The translations under genes were made by a program, and so were the position numbers. Under the pieces are notes generated by a model that saw nothing but the letters and a program-made list of their open reading frames with translations, was not told the DNA's origin and searched no databases. This document shows positions 8,805 through 17,361 of a DNA stretch of 28,939 nt, piece after piece (within the stretch, counting starts at the first letter, position 1; each line of letters opens with the position of its first letter). The stretch is from Cryomorphaceae bacterium (lineage in GTDB: Bacteria > Bacteroidota > Bacteroidia > Flavobacteriales > Schleiferiaceae): assembly GCA_013205365.1 (NCBI GenBank), contig JABMNC010000007.1, forward strand, positions 1 through 28,939, written 5' to 3'.

Positions 8805-9397
8805 GTCAGTCTGAACGAATTCTTGGCATTGACCCCGGTACCGTGGTCATGGGATTCGGTGTCGTCGATCGAGTCGGGAGCCAACTAAGGCTGGTCGATC
8901 TGGGCAGTGTCAAGTTTCAGGCCAGCAAGGATTCCGTGCAGCGCCTTGGAGATATTTTAAAGGCCGTCGAGCAGCTGCTGGATCAGTTCCAGCCCAACTC
9001 CCTGGCGGTAGAAGCGCCTTTTTTTGGTAAAAATGTGCAGTCCATGCTTAAACTTGGTCGCGCACAAGGGGTCATTCTCAGTGCCGGCCTACGGCGCGGA
9101 CTCTCCGTAGCCGAATACTCTCCAGCGGTGGTTAAACGACGGATTTCAGGCCGCGGTGCTGCATCTAAGGAGCAGCTTTCGGGCTTTCTCCATTCCATGT
9201 TTACCATACCCGACGACCCCAAGCGACTGCTCGATGCGACCGATGCCCTAGCCGTTGCGGCCTGCCACGCGCTAACCCTGGATCGAGCAGAAATCCTAAC
9301 CGACGCAGGAGCCCCTATTGCCGCAAAGAAGTCCAAGGCCAAGGGTAGAAACGCCTGGTCCCAGTTCCTGGCCCAAAACCCCGACCGAAGCGTCTAA
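8801..9397 (+). CDS. ruvC: Crossover junction endodeoxyribonuclease RuvC
   Basis: This 198-residue protein resolves Holliday junctions with RuvAB by paired nicks. The acidic catalytic residues are all present: Asp11 in GIDPGT, Glu71 in AVEAPFFGKN, and Asp145 and Asp148 in DATDALAVAACH. GRAQGV and SPAVVKRRISGRGAASKEQ are also characteristic. The C-terminal 35 residues (rich in Ala and Lys) extend beyond the catalytic fold, as is common in Bacteroidota. The ATG overlaps the channel gene stop by 4 bp, so expression is probably coupled; no functional link between the two is known to me. ruvA and ruvB are not in the window. Confidence 0.96.
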   Translation: MSQSERILGIDPGTVVMGFGVVDRVGSQLRLVDLGSVKFQASKDSVQRLGDILKAVEQLLDQFQPNSLAVEAPFFGKNVQSMLKLGRAQGVILSAGLRRGLSVAEYSPAVVKRRISGRGAASKEQLSGFLHSMFTIPDDPKRLLDATDALAVAACHALTLDRAEILTDAGAPIAAKKSKAKGRNAWSQFLAQNPDRSV

Positions 9398-9459
9398 CTC
9401 CAGGGATTCATCGCAGGCCCCCTGCAGTCCTGCGTTAACCATTTCGCCCCTTGAGGCAT

Positions 9460-9484
9460 AAAAAAACCCGGCCTAGGCCGGGTT
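9460..9484 (-). terminator. Rho-independent terminator of the PA-domain gene
   Basis: A perfect 20-bp palindrome (AACCCGGCCT/AGGCCGGGTT, 9465-9484) is followed, on the minus strand, by a T-run (seven A at 9460-9466 on plus). It lies 25 bp after the stop of the minus-strand gene. On the plus strand no T-run follows, so it would be a weaker terminator for ruvC. Confidence 0.88.
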
Positions 9485-9508
9485 CCGTACTTCAAACAAA
9501 GAGTACCC

Positions 9509-11296
9509 TTAGTGGCTAACCACCAAGTTGGCTCGAAGATCGCCGTTGACGCCGGGTGCTACCACCACATAGGCACCGCTAGGCAAACTGCTCACATCAA
9601 TGACCATTTCACCATTGACCACAGAAGCCTGCGCTTTCTGAAGAACCACGGCTCCGGTCATATCATAAACTGAAATACCTGCAGCGGGCTCAAAACCATT
9701 GAGCTTCAAGTAAACCAGGTGCCGCGAAGGGTTGGGGTAAACCAGGGCATCCACCACAATCTCCTCAGGAACACCGATGAAGCTTTGCTCCATAATTAAC
9801 TGGAACGTTGGAATCCTACCACTGCTGAATCCACCGGTAAACCACGAATTGTCAACACGTATCATCTCTCGAGGCTGCTCCCCGGCAGTCAGGTCGTTGA
9901 GTTGGTAGGCTGGACCATAGGAGTGGTTAATGAAAATGGATTGGTCCGAAGTGTTGAGGGAAATGATGTACCGCATGTTATCATCAAGTTCGATTGGATC
10001 ATCAAACAATTGCGTCACCATGGAATCCTGAGCATCAGAGTTGTAGGTGTAGGTCTCCACTGCCAAAGGCGAGGTGTTGGTTACTTTACAATTTGTATCA
10101 ACTATGTCAGTAAAGCTATCAAGCCACTCGTCTACCGCAACATCTATTGTGCGTCCTGTAAGACTATCGGGAGCACTAGTAAAGCATGCGAAGCGCACGC
10201 CTTTAAGCAGCATGCGGCTTGCTTGGGGGTGCCGGAAGTGGATTCCTGTCGCCCAAGACGATGTGAAACTGGCCGATTTAATAGAGTTATTGTCTACTGG
10301 TAGCAGCGTTGTTGGATTTACCCTCGCATAACTAAAGAGGCTGTCGTTGATTACCGCGGCAAAATCAATGTTGTTGTCTAAGGGGAAGGACTCGTTGGCG
10401 ACGTTGACGTTGTAATTCACCTCATAGGCACCAAGGGGGTAGCCATTGAGCTGGAAGGGCGGGAAGCTGATGTAGCTCGAATCGCCGGCATTCATGGAGA
10501 ACGACGACGTAGACATCGTGTAAAGCGTAGTTCCACCGCGCTTCACCGTAACGTTGGCAATTACATTGCTTTGGTTTGCCGAACCGTCGTTGCGCGCCCA
10601 GAAACCAAGCTTCATTTTAAAGTCGCTGGAATCTTGTGCCAATAGGGCCGGAACCGCAAGAGCGGGAGGGTACATAGCCTCAGTTGGCGAAATACTCATG
10701 TCGTTGGGGAAGGCGCCAATTTTATTGCCCAAAAAGGCAACCACCGTTTGCCCGCCCTCAATGGCAAGCCTTAGCATGTCGCCATCAGGCCTTGCTATCA
10801 TGGCAAAGGGGATGGTAGTCAAAGCGCCATAGGCTCCTGGCCCTGCGTTCAGTTGGGCATTGTCTCTGTTGTACAAAATAACCGCGCGCGCGCCAGCCAT
10901 TTCGGCGAGGTAGACCTTTAGACCAAACTCACAGGTGCCACGCGAAATCAGAACGATTTTGCCTGCGAGGCGGTTGGTCTGCCATGCTGAGGTGGTATCA
11001 AGATTGCATCCCTCGTACTTGAGAGGAATACCTGGGTAGGCATTGCCTGTATTGGGGTCAGTACCGACTACAGTGTTTACGCCTGCCGTGCTGTCGTCCA
11101 TGACTACTACCGTATCCAAAACGGCGTCCGCTGGGTTAAGAAGGTCGGCAAGTCCCCAACCCGTTGCGTTACCGTTGTTGGTATGGGTCAAACCACCCTG
11201 AATGGAACTTGGTGACATTATGTTGAGCACCACCTGAGCATTTACCCCTACAGCCGAGGCAAGCATCAGAGCAAAAATGAGTAAATTTCTTTTCAT
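9509..11296 (-). CDS. Secreted PA-domain protein with T9SS type A sorting domain
   Basis: The 595-residue protein has a signal peptide (MKRNLLIFALMLASAVGVNA). Residues about 55-195 form a protease-associated (PA) domain (KIVLISRGTCEFGLKVYLAE, AGARAVILYN, IPFAMIARPDGDML). A beta-rich middle region follows (about 215-500). The end is a type IX secretion C-terminal domain beginning VYPNPSRHLVYLKLNGF, with ISVYDMTGAVVLQ and SSLPSGAYVVV. It should be exported through the outer membrane by T9SS and retained on the surface or released. No protease or other catalytic domain is visible, so the PA domain may act as a binding module. It has its own terminator. The 77-bp upstream region (11297-11373) shows no convincing TAnnTTTG element. 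Confidence 0.88.
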   Translation of the reverse strand: MKRNLLIFALMLASAVGVNAQVVLNIMSPSSIQGGLTHTNNGNATGWGLADLLNPADAVLDTVVVMDDSTAGVNTVVGTDPNTGNAYPGIPLKYEGCNLDTTSAWQTNRLAGKIVLISRGTCEFGLKVYLAEMAGARAVILYNRDNAQLNAGPGAYGALTTIPFAMIARPDGDMLRLAIEGGQTVVAFLGNKIGAFPNDMSISPTEAMYPPALAVPALLAQDSSDFKMKLGFWARNDGSANQSNVIANVTVKRGGTTLYTMSTSSFSMNAGDSSYISFPPFQLNGYPLGAYEVNYNVNVANESFPLDNNIDFAAVINDSLFSYARVNPTTLLPVDNNSIKSASFTSSWATGIHFRHPQASRMLLKGVRFACFTSAPDSLTGRTIDVAVDEWLDSFTDIVDTNCKVTNTSPLAVETYTYNSDAQDSMVTQLFDDPIELDDNMRYIISLNTSDQSIFINHSYGPAYQLNDLTAGEQPREMIRVDNSWFTGGFSSGRIPTFQLIMEQSFIGVPEEIVVDALVYPNPSRHLVYLKLNGFEPAAGISVYDMTGAVVLQKAQASVVNGEMVIDVSSLPSGAYVVVAPGVNGDLRANLVVSH

Positions 11297-11373
11297 CGAA
11301 GTTGTGTTTTATAATTAGGTTGTCCCTAAGTTATAAAATATTTATAATCCCTAAGCATCAGGGGATCAAAAAA

Positions 11374-11781
11374 TTAAAGAGACTCCACCAAGATGGCTTC
11401 GCGGAGTCTTCTCGCAATACCTTCTAATTCAAGACTATCGAGCTGCAGTTTGGGATTCGCAAAATTCAAATCAGCCTCTGACCTCAGGGGAACGACGTGA
11501 ACGTGGGCGTGCGGCACTTCAAATCCAAGAACGGTCAAACCAATTCTCGTACAAGGAACCACAGCCTTTTGGGCCTCTGCCACAGCGCGGACCAGGTCAA
11601 ACACAGCCTGATAATCTTCCGAATCCAAATCAAAGATGCTGTCGACCTCTGCCTTGGGGACCACCAAAGTATGACCCTCGGTGAGGGGGCGAATGTCCAA
11701 AAATGCAATGGCACGGTCTGTTTCAGCAACCCTATGGCAGGGAATCTCCCCTGCAATAATCCTAGAAAAAATACTTGCCAT
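11374..11781 (-). CDS. HIT family protein (histidine triad hydrolase)
   Basis: The 135-residue protein begins MASIFSRIIAGEIPCHRVAE, typical of Hint-type HIT proteins. It carries GHTLVVPKAEVD in the core and the histidine triad His91, His93 and His95 in PHAHVHVVPL. Such proteins hydrolyse purine nucleoside phosphoramidates or related nucleotide substrates through a covalent His-AMP intermediate; the substrate here is unknown. It starts 2 bp after the greA stop, and a greA-HIT pair is frequent in Bacteroidota, so the two are almost certainly one transcript. It is cytoplasmic with no signal peptide. Confidence 0.92.
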   Translation of the reverse strand: MASIFSRIIAGEIPCHRVAETDRAIAFLDIRPLTEGHTLVVPKAEVDSIFDLDSEDYQAVFDLVRAVAEAQKAVVPCTRIGLTVLGFEVPHAHVHVVPLRSEADLNFANPKLQLDSLELEGIARRLREAILVESL

Positions 11782-11783
11782 AC

Positions 11784-12254
11784 TTAGCGTTCAATCGAAA
11801 CAACCTCAAGACTCATAAGTCCGCTCGGAATTTGAATTTCAGCAACTTCTCCTACCGCCTTGCCCAAGAGGCCTTTGCCGATTGGGGAATTTACCGAGAT
11901 TTTTCCCGACTTTAAATCGGCCTCCTGCTCGCTTACCAGGGTATAGGTCATCGTCGCAGAAGTCTGGGGATTGCGCACTTTGACTTTAGACAAAATAAGG
12001 ACCTTGGTCGCATCCAATTGGGACTCATCTACAATCCGGGCATTGGCAACCAACTCCTCCATGCGGGCAATCTTCATCTCCAGCATGCCCTGAGCTTCTT
12101 TAGCGGCATCGTACTCTGCATTCTCACTGAGGTCTCCCTTATCTCGCGCCTCTGCAATCTGCCCAGAAACGCGCGGACGCTCCACACTGCGCAAGTGTTC
12201 AAGCTCTTCTTTTAGCTTCTTAAAGCCCTCTGGGGTGTAGTATGAAAGCGACAT
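11784..12254 (-). CDS. greA: Transcription elongation factor GreA
   Basis: The 156-residue length matches GreA (about 158). The N-terminal coiled coil (EGFKKLKEELEHLRSVERP) carries the tip motif DLSENAEYDAAKE with Asp41 and Glu44, the acidic residues that enter the RNA polymerase secondary channel and promote cleavage of backtracked RNA. The C-terminal FKBP-like domain shows TYTLVSEQEAD, ISVNSPIGKGLLGK and VAEIQIPSG. The 66-bp gap upstream holds a candidate terminator for the surface operon, so greA may have its own promoter, which I could not locate. Confidence 0.96.
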   Translation of the reverse strand: MSLSYYTPEGFKKLKEELEHLRSVERPRVSGQIAEARDKGDLSENAEYDAAKEAQGMLEMKIARMEELVANARIVDESQLDATKVLILSKVKVRNPQTSATMTYTLVSEQEADLKSGKISVNSPIGKGLLGKAVGEVAEIQIPSGLMSLEVVSIER

Positions 12255-12275
12255 TCGTTATTGGTTTTAAGCAAC

Positions 12276-12298
12276 AAAGACCCCCGACAGGGAGTCTT
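12276..12298 (-). terminator. Candidate weak terminator between the surface operon and greA
   Basis: On the minus strand AAGACTCCC and GGGGGTCTT form a 9-bp stem around TGTC. One pair is U-G in minus-strand RNA but a mismatch on the plus strand, which favours minus-strand use. The following bases (TTTGTTGCTT) are only moderately T-rich, so termination may be partial, leaving some read-through into greA. Confidence 0.42.
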
Positions 12299-12320
12299 CA
12301 TGGCTGCAAAGTACTCGATT

Positions 12321-13346
12321 TTACAATACGATGGCCGTTCCAACAGTGTGAATTCCGCCAAATGCGGAATTCGTCATGCGGTAGGCATAGCTCAAATCCA
12401 ACTTCCCGTCTCCCATCGGAAGATTGAACGTGAACCCTGCTGCGGGGCCTGTTATCGCCTCTGACCTCAAGCCATCAAAACGATTGTCGAACTGAGCCCA
12501 ACTTGCGCGTAGCGCAAACAGCTCCTTATAAGCGTACTCGGCACCAACGGTGAATTGATCCTTCTTGAAGGAATTCGAAATAAAGTTGCCCGCCACGGTG
12601 ATTTTGTGCCCTTCAACAAGGTCAAATCCCTTGCTGGCTCCAATCGCAAGCTGGGTAGGCAGCTCAAAATCCTCGGAACGGTTCTGAAAACTATTGGTAT
12701 AAAGCCCCGTTGGAACCGGCAGCACAATGCTCAAGCCGTCTCCACGGTAGGAGAAGGAAGGGCCTATGTTGCGCATGGTAATTCCAAAAGAAAAATCCTT
12801 GACGTTGGTAGGTATGTACTGAACTCCAGCGTCGAAGCATACTCCTGTCGCACTCAAATTATTTACCGCAGAGTTATACATCTTGATGTTAATTCCACCA
12901 AAAATGCTTTGCGTAAACTTCTTGGCGTAGGCAAGGCCAATTACCGTAGCTGAGGGTCTGTAGCTGCCTAAGCCCCCGTCGGGTTGGTCCTCGGTGGTAA
13001 CCTCAATGTCTCCGTAGTTCATGTTGGTTATGTGGATGCCCATCATGCCACCATTGCCCGTGGGAGTTACAAGGCTCCCTGCATTGAGCGTTATTCCACT
13101 GCCCATCAACCATTGGGTGTTTGCGAATCCGACCTGCATTCCGTCGATACGAGCAATGCCCGCAACGTTGCCATACAGACCTTCAAAGCCCCTCACATTG
13201 GCTGTATTGCCCTCTCCCCAGCCCGCAGTGCGTGCCCAAGGGTTAACAAGGAGTTCTGATGCGCCCGCAGAACCCGAACGAACCGGATTACCAGCAAAGG
13301 CCGACAGGGCAGCCAAAAGGGCGGAGGTAAATACAATATTTTTCAT
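12321..13346 (-). CDS. PorV/PorQ-family outer-membrane barrel protein
   Basis: The 341-residue protein has a signal peptide (MKNIVFTSALLAALSAFA). The mature start (GASELLVNPWARTAGWGE, then NPA-like GLYGNVAGIARIDGMQVGFAN) is characteristic of the PorV/PorQ (DUF3308/UPF0164) group of FadL-like barrels. Alternating beta strands continue to the end, which is TVGTAIVL. PorV is the T9SS shuttle that carries cargo from the translocon to the attachment complex; this gene follows a T9SS cargo gene by 13 bp, so it may be a dedicated shuttle. It is shorter than housekeeping PorV (about 390), so I do not assign porV. Last gene of the three-gene operon. Confidence 0.83.
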   Translation of the reverse strand: MKNIVFTSALLAALSAFAGNPVRSGSAGASELLVNPWARTAGWGEGNTANVRGFEGLYGNVAGIARIDGMQVGFANTQWLMGSGITLNAGSLVTPTGNGGMMGIHITNMNYGDIEVTTEDQPDGGLGSYRPSATVIGLAYAKKFTQSIFGGINIKMYNSAVNNLSATGVCFDAGVQYIPTNVKDFSFGITMRNIGPSFSYRGDGLSIVLPVPTGLYTNSFQNRSEDFELPTQLAIGASKGFDLVEGHKITVAGNFISNSFKKDQFTVGAEYAYKELFALRASWAQFDNRFDGLRSEAITGPAAGFTFNLPMGDGKLDLSYAYRMTNSAFGGIHTVGTAIVL

Positions 13347-13359
13347 AATTCCTTAATTC

Positions 13360-16300
13360 TTAGAAGCCAGTTGGGTTGAACGGACGCATGGTTCCAAACC
13401 ACTTAACAATGGTCTGCCCGATGCCTGGAGCATCAATGTGTATTAGGTAGACCCCGCTCGCAATAGGCACTTGGTAGTTATTGGTCAGATCCCAATAGAT
13501 CCAAGTATCCGAGTTGTCCTTGCGCAAGGTCCGCACAAGGGCGCCTTCGGTAGTATAAATAGACATCGTGCAACGCGGCGGCAGATTGGTAATCTTGACG
13601 CGATTCTCGTTTTGTGACGTCTCGTACTGACTCAAGCTGAAGTATGGATTAGGAACCACGCGCACCGTTGCCAGTGCGTTTTTAGCCGTTGCAGAATCCC
13701 CCGTTACCGTGGCTGCATTGGCAGTGCTAAACAAGTACTTCGGATTGCCAGTATTCGAGTTGTCGGTCACATAGCGCTCATAGGGGCGAGCCATGCGAAT
13801 TTTAACTCGAGTAAAGGATGGAAGACCGTTGGGAGAAGTCGTAGGCTCGTAGAGATTAGCACCCTCAAAACGATTCTCCATCAAGGGAATCGAAGTCCAC
13901 ATGATCGACTTAGCCACACGGGTACGACTCAAAATATTCCCCATGTTTTTAAAGTCGTTGAACAAGGGGTGGTTCGCTTCATCAGGGCCAGCATAATCCA
14001 TGGCAGTTCGGGATAATCCCTGCTGTAGGTATGGACCCAGGATGTACAAATTGTGCTGCCCGCCAAAGCGATAGCCTCCTGTAACCGGATCTGGAATTCT
14101 ACTATTGACTCGACTTGTTGGATTAAACAGCATGTCGTTACCGCGGTCTGCTATCATCCAGCTGTTTTCGCCAAAAGCGATGTTCAAACGAGTTCCCGTC
14201 TCCAAATCAATGGCATAACCAGGGAACCAAGACCAACCCGTAGTTACCGTGCTTCGTACAAGCTCCCCGTTCACGAGATCCCATCCTAAATCAGAACGCA
14301 ACCTCCACTTACCGGTGCCGCCGGCCGTTAATGCAGGGTCCTCACCCATCTCAAATACAGGAACGCGCGTCCATTTAGTCCGGTCGTCAGTGAAGACTAT
14401 ATCAACACTGTGCAATTCAGCAGGACTCATGCGAGAAGTAAAGGCATTCATCGTGGAGTCCGCTGGACCCATGCCCAAATGGTTAAGGGATCCCGGCTTT
14501 CTGCTCAGGTAGCTTGAATAGGCAAATGGACCCCAGGTTCCGCCCACAATAGTGGCAAAACGTGCCTTGTCGTCCCCGGGGAAGTCCCTATAAAGCGAAC
14601 CGGGAAGGGTGGTAACCGCATTATTACCACAAAGCAACCAGTTGCTTGGCGAATAACTTGCATCGTCTACTACCCCAGTTAGCCAAGGCTTAGTGGCGTC
14701 GGTATAGGTCACTTCGCTTCCAAGAATTCCGTTGTTTCGGGCATTGTCAATATCGTTGCCTGGAGCAATTTGATTTCTTAAATCGATGGAAATTCCTAAT
14801 TCTGGCACAATTTGCTCGGCTAAGAACGAGATGGATCTTGAAGACGTAGCCACAATATCCTGGTTCTCGTCTTCAATCCGCCAAGTAGCGTTATTGTTTA
14901 TTCCGCTAAAAATCATGGTGTAGTTACCTGCCTTAACAGCGAGGGGATCAACCACCTTAATGTTTACCGGGCCGCTGCCAGCCTTATAAACCAAATTGTC
15001 GAGGCGAAAGTTGGTCACAATCTCGTTCTCTGAATCTTCAGAAATTTCTAGATTGGTTCCGCCATTGCCCATTCCCTCAATACGAGTGATTATTGGAGCA
15101 TCGCCATACTTTGCACGCTGAATGGTACCGTTGCTTTCGGCAGAAACCTGGTGGGGTATGCCGGTGTACTTCTTCACGTTGTTCCGGCCCGATAAGAAGG
15201 GACGACGCTGACCTCCTGGCGTAAGAACCTGGTCGAACTTCTCGTATTCGTTATTGGAGTATGCCACAACCGAGAAGTAGTATTCACGGTGATTCACGAG
15301 TCGGCGGTCGGTGCCTGTCGCAAAGGCATCTTCCGTAACATGGTAGGTCATCTTAATCCCGTCGTTCGCTACCTTGACCGTCATATCCTGGGGCACTATG
15401 AGTTCAAGGTCCGGATTAAGCTCCCAATTGATGAGGCGTCCAACGCTGTTCTTGAGGTCGGACTGAGCAATCAAACGAGCCTGGCTTGGATCGTAGCGAT
15501 CTGCCATAGAAACGATCGCGTTCTTGAGCTGGTAAATCTGAAACCCTTCGAATTTGTAGGTGTTGTTAGCAGCTTGAATTAATGGATCGATCTCTTGGTA
15601 GTCAAGCTCGTCGTTATTCGAGCCTTCTCGGTAAGAAAGCATCAGCACCACCGAGCGATCGAGTTCTTGAATGTCGATATCTGGAGCATCCGGACCATTT
15701 AAGATCTGGAAGCAGTTGTCGAATAGGCTTTGAGCTTTATCGTCCGCTATAATTACCCGCTCGACCGAGAACAAAGGTCCTGGATCGTTGGTGTTGCGGG
15801 CCCAAACAGCCCCAGTGGTAATGAAATTGAGTGCACCCGGAGCAAGCGAGAATGGGCCTGCGTTGTGCAGGCCACGCTTGTCTTGACGGTTGTCGGGAGA
15901 CTCAAACCAATTCTGAGGAGTTATAGGCGCAGTGACACCCGTGGTGTCATAACTGTTACCCGGATAGGCAAAAAGAGTGGCAAGGCCTGTTCCGTCTGGA
16001 GTAAAGCCATCGCCGTTACCCGTGCAGCCAGGACCGCATGGGGTCTCAACGACCACAGGGTTTCCATTTCTCCAACGGGTTTGCATGTAGTTGTAAAACT
16101 CCGCAGCATTGCTTGGATTGCCCGAGAAGTTTGAGCCCGTATTGTTGTAGTACATGAATCCCGACATAATAATGCGTTCGTTTACTCCCGTCACCGGATT
16201 CTCTGAGATGCATACTCCGCTTTCATTGCGTACTCCGTCGATGCAGCCGTCGCGGTCGTTGTCTCTGCCGTCAAAGTAGTCGGCAAACGGACCCTGAAAG

Positions 16301-17343
16301 AAGTCAAAACCAATCGCAGGAGGATTCACTCCATAGCCAATAGGGCCTTCATCATCAATGTCTGCATTGTACACAAAACCGAGGCCACGTGGAATATCAG
16401 AACCGATAATGTCGTCTAGGTAGTTACCGAGATCGGCGTCAAACCAGGTCGAGAAGTAGGTATTGGTCAGGCGAAAGGTTGACTTATTGATAATACGGTA
16501 GTTGTTGAAGGTCATGTTATTGATTTCGTCGTTCGTGGCAAAGGCAAAAGCCTGCGAACGAATCTCGAAGCCCATAGCCCCCGCGTTGGTCTCGGTATGC
16601 ACGTTACCGCGGTCGTTGTAAACCCACCAAATCGTTTGGTCACCGTAAAGCACATCGGTCTCCTTTTGGCGGCAATCATAGGCGCGATCTAGGTCATAGG
16701 CCGGATAGTCTTCGTTGTAGTCGTACCGTCCGTCTCCGTCTAAGTCGATAAAGGGAGCCAAGGTGTAGGGCAACTCTGCATCCACTCCATGGGCAGGCCA
16801 AAACTTCACGATATCAGGAATGCTGCCTTCGTAGCCAGGAAATTTAGTGCCTACGTCGCAATCGGGATCGTTCTTGCAAAAGAGCCATCCGCGGTGCAAT
16901 TCAACCTGCTCACGGGTAATAATCCAGTGGCGGTCGTACTTGTCGCAGACGTCCTTAGTAACCGAAGCTAGTCCGTCGGTAGAAAGGGGTCCGGGCCAAA
17001 AGTCGTTTCCACTACTCCGGTAGGTCATGGCCGCAAGCTTGAGCTGATTGCCCTCGTCAAGCCCACCAAGCCAAAGAGAACCTGCAAACATGGAGTGGCG
17101 ATTGCTTCCCTTGGGGACCTCATAGCGTGCCGTGTTCAGGTCCCACCACATGTCGCCTCCACCCAAAATTGTAGTACGTACGTTGTTAATATTTAGGTCG
17201 GACTGTGCACGCGATGGCTGACAAAGCTCCTCCACAGTTTTGTTGGAGCGCGTTTTCTTGCCTGAAGTAGTACCAATGTCTTCGCGAGCCATTGCCGTGA
17301 AGCCAAGGACTAGGGCGGCTAAGGGTAAAAAAATCTTGTTCAT
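13360..17343 (-). CDS. Giant T9SS-exported surface protein of unknown function
   Basis: The 1327-residue protein has a signal peptide (MNKIFLPLAALVLGFTAMA). Residues about 40-260 hold conserved NNVRTTILGGGDMWWD and SLWLGG segments. Two Asp-rich calcium-type loops are visible: DLDGDGRYDYNED (200-212) and DGRDNDRDGCIDG (358-370). The final 80 residues form an atypical T9SS sorting domain: VVPNPYFSLSQYE, RVKITNLPPRCTMSIYTTEG, IASGVYLIHIDAPGIGQ, then KWFGTMRPFNPTGF. I recognise this as a recurrent Bacteroidota family encoded beside a TonB receptor and a PorV-like protein, but know of no demonstrated function. It lies 18 bp after the receptor and 13 bp before the barrel gene, so one operon. No protease, glycosidase or adhesin catalytic motif was recognised. 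Confidence 0.85.
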   Translation of the reverse strand: MNKIFLPLAALVLGFTAMAREDIGTTSGKKTRSNKTVEELCQPSRAQSDLNINNVRTTILGGGDMWWDLNTARYEVPKGSNRHSMFAGSLWLGGLDEGNQLKLAAMTYRSSGNDFWPGPLSTDGLASVTKDVCDKYDRHWIITREQVELHRGWLFCKNDPDCDVGTKFPGYEGSIPDIVKFWPAHGVDAELPYTLAPFIDLDGDGRYDYNEDYPAYDLDRAYDCRQKETDVLYGDQTIWWVYNDRGNVHTETNAGAMGFEIRSQAFAFATNDEINNMTFNNYRIINKSTFRLTNTYFSTWFDADLGNYLDDIIGSDIPRGLGFVYNADIDDEGPIGYGVNPPAIGFDFFQGPFADYFDGRDNDRDGCIDGVRNESGVCISENPVTGVNERIIMSGFMYYNNTGSNFSGNPSNAAEFYNYMQTRWRNGNPVVVETPCGPGCTGNGDGFTPDGTGLATLFAYPGNSYDTTGVTAPITPQNWFESPDNRQDKRGLHNAGPFSLAPGALNFITTGAVWARNTNDPGPLFSVERVIIADDKAQSLFDNCFQILNGPDAPDIDIQELDRSVVLMLSYREGSNNDELDYQEIDPLIQAANNTYKFEGFQIYQLKNAIVSMADRYDPSQARLIAQSDLKNSVGRLINWELNPDLELIVPQDMTVKVANDGIKMTYHVTEDAFATGTDRRLVNHREYYFSVVAYSNNEYEKFDQVLTPGGQRRPFLSGRNNVKKYTGIPHQVSAESNGTIQRAKYGDAPIITRIEGMGNGGTNLEISEDSENEIVTNFRLDNLVYKAGSGPVNIKVVDPLAVKAGNYTMIFSGINNNATWRIEDENQDIVATSSRSISFLAEQIVPELGISIDLRNQIAPGNDIDNARNNGILGSEVTYTDATKPWLTGVVDDASYSPSNWLLCGNNAVTTLPGSLYRDFPGDDKARFATIVGGTWGPFAYSSYLSRKPGSLNHLGMGPADSTMNAFTSRMSPAELHSVDIVFTDDRTKWTRVPVFEMGEDPALTAGGTGKWRLRSDLGWDLVNGELVRSTVTTGWSWFPGYAIDLETGTRLNIAFGENSWMIADRGNDMLFNPTSRVNSRIPDPVTGGYRFGGQHNLYILGPYLQQGLSRTAMDYAGPDEANHPLFNDFKNMGNILSRTRVAKSIMWTSIPLMENRFEGANLYEPTTSPNGLPSFTRVKIRMARPYERYVTDNSNTGNPKYLFSTANAATVTGDSATAKNALATVRVVPNPYFSLSQYETSQNENRVKITNLPPRCTMSIYTTEGALVRTLRKDNSDTWIYWDLTNNYQVPIASGVYLIHIDAPGIGQTIVKWFGTMRPFNPTGF

Positions 17344-17361
17344 AGCTTATTAAATACAGTA

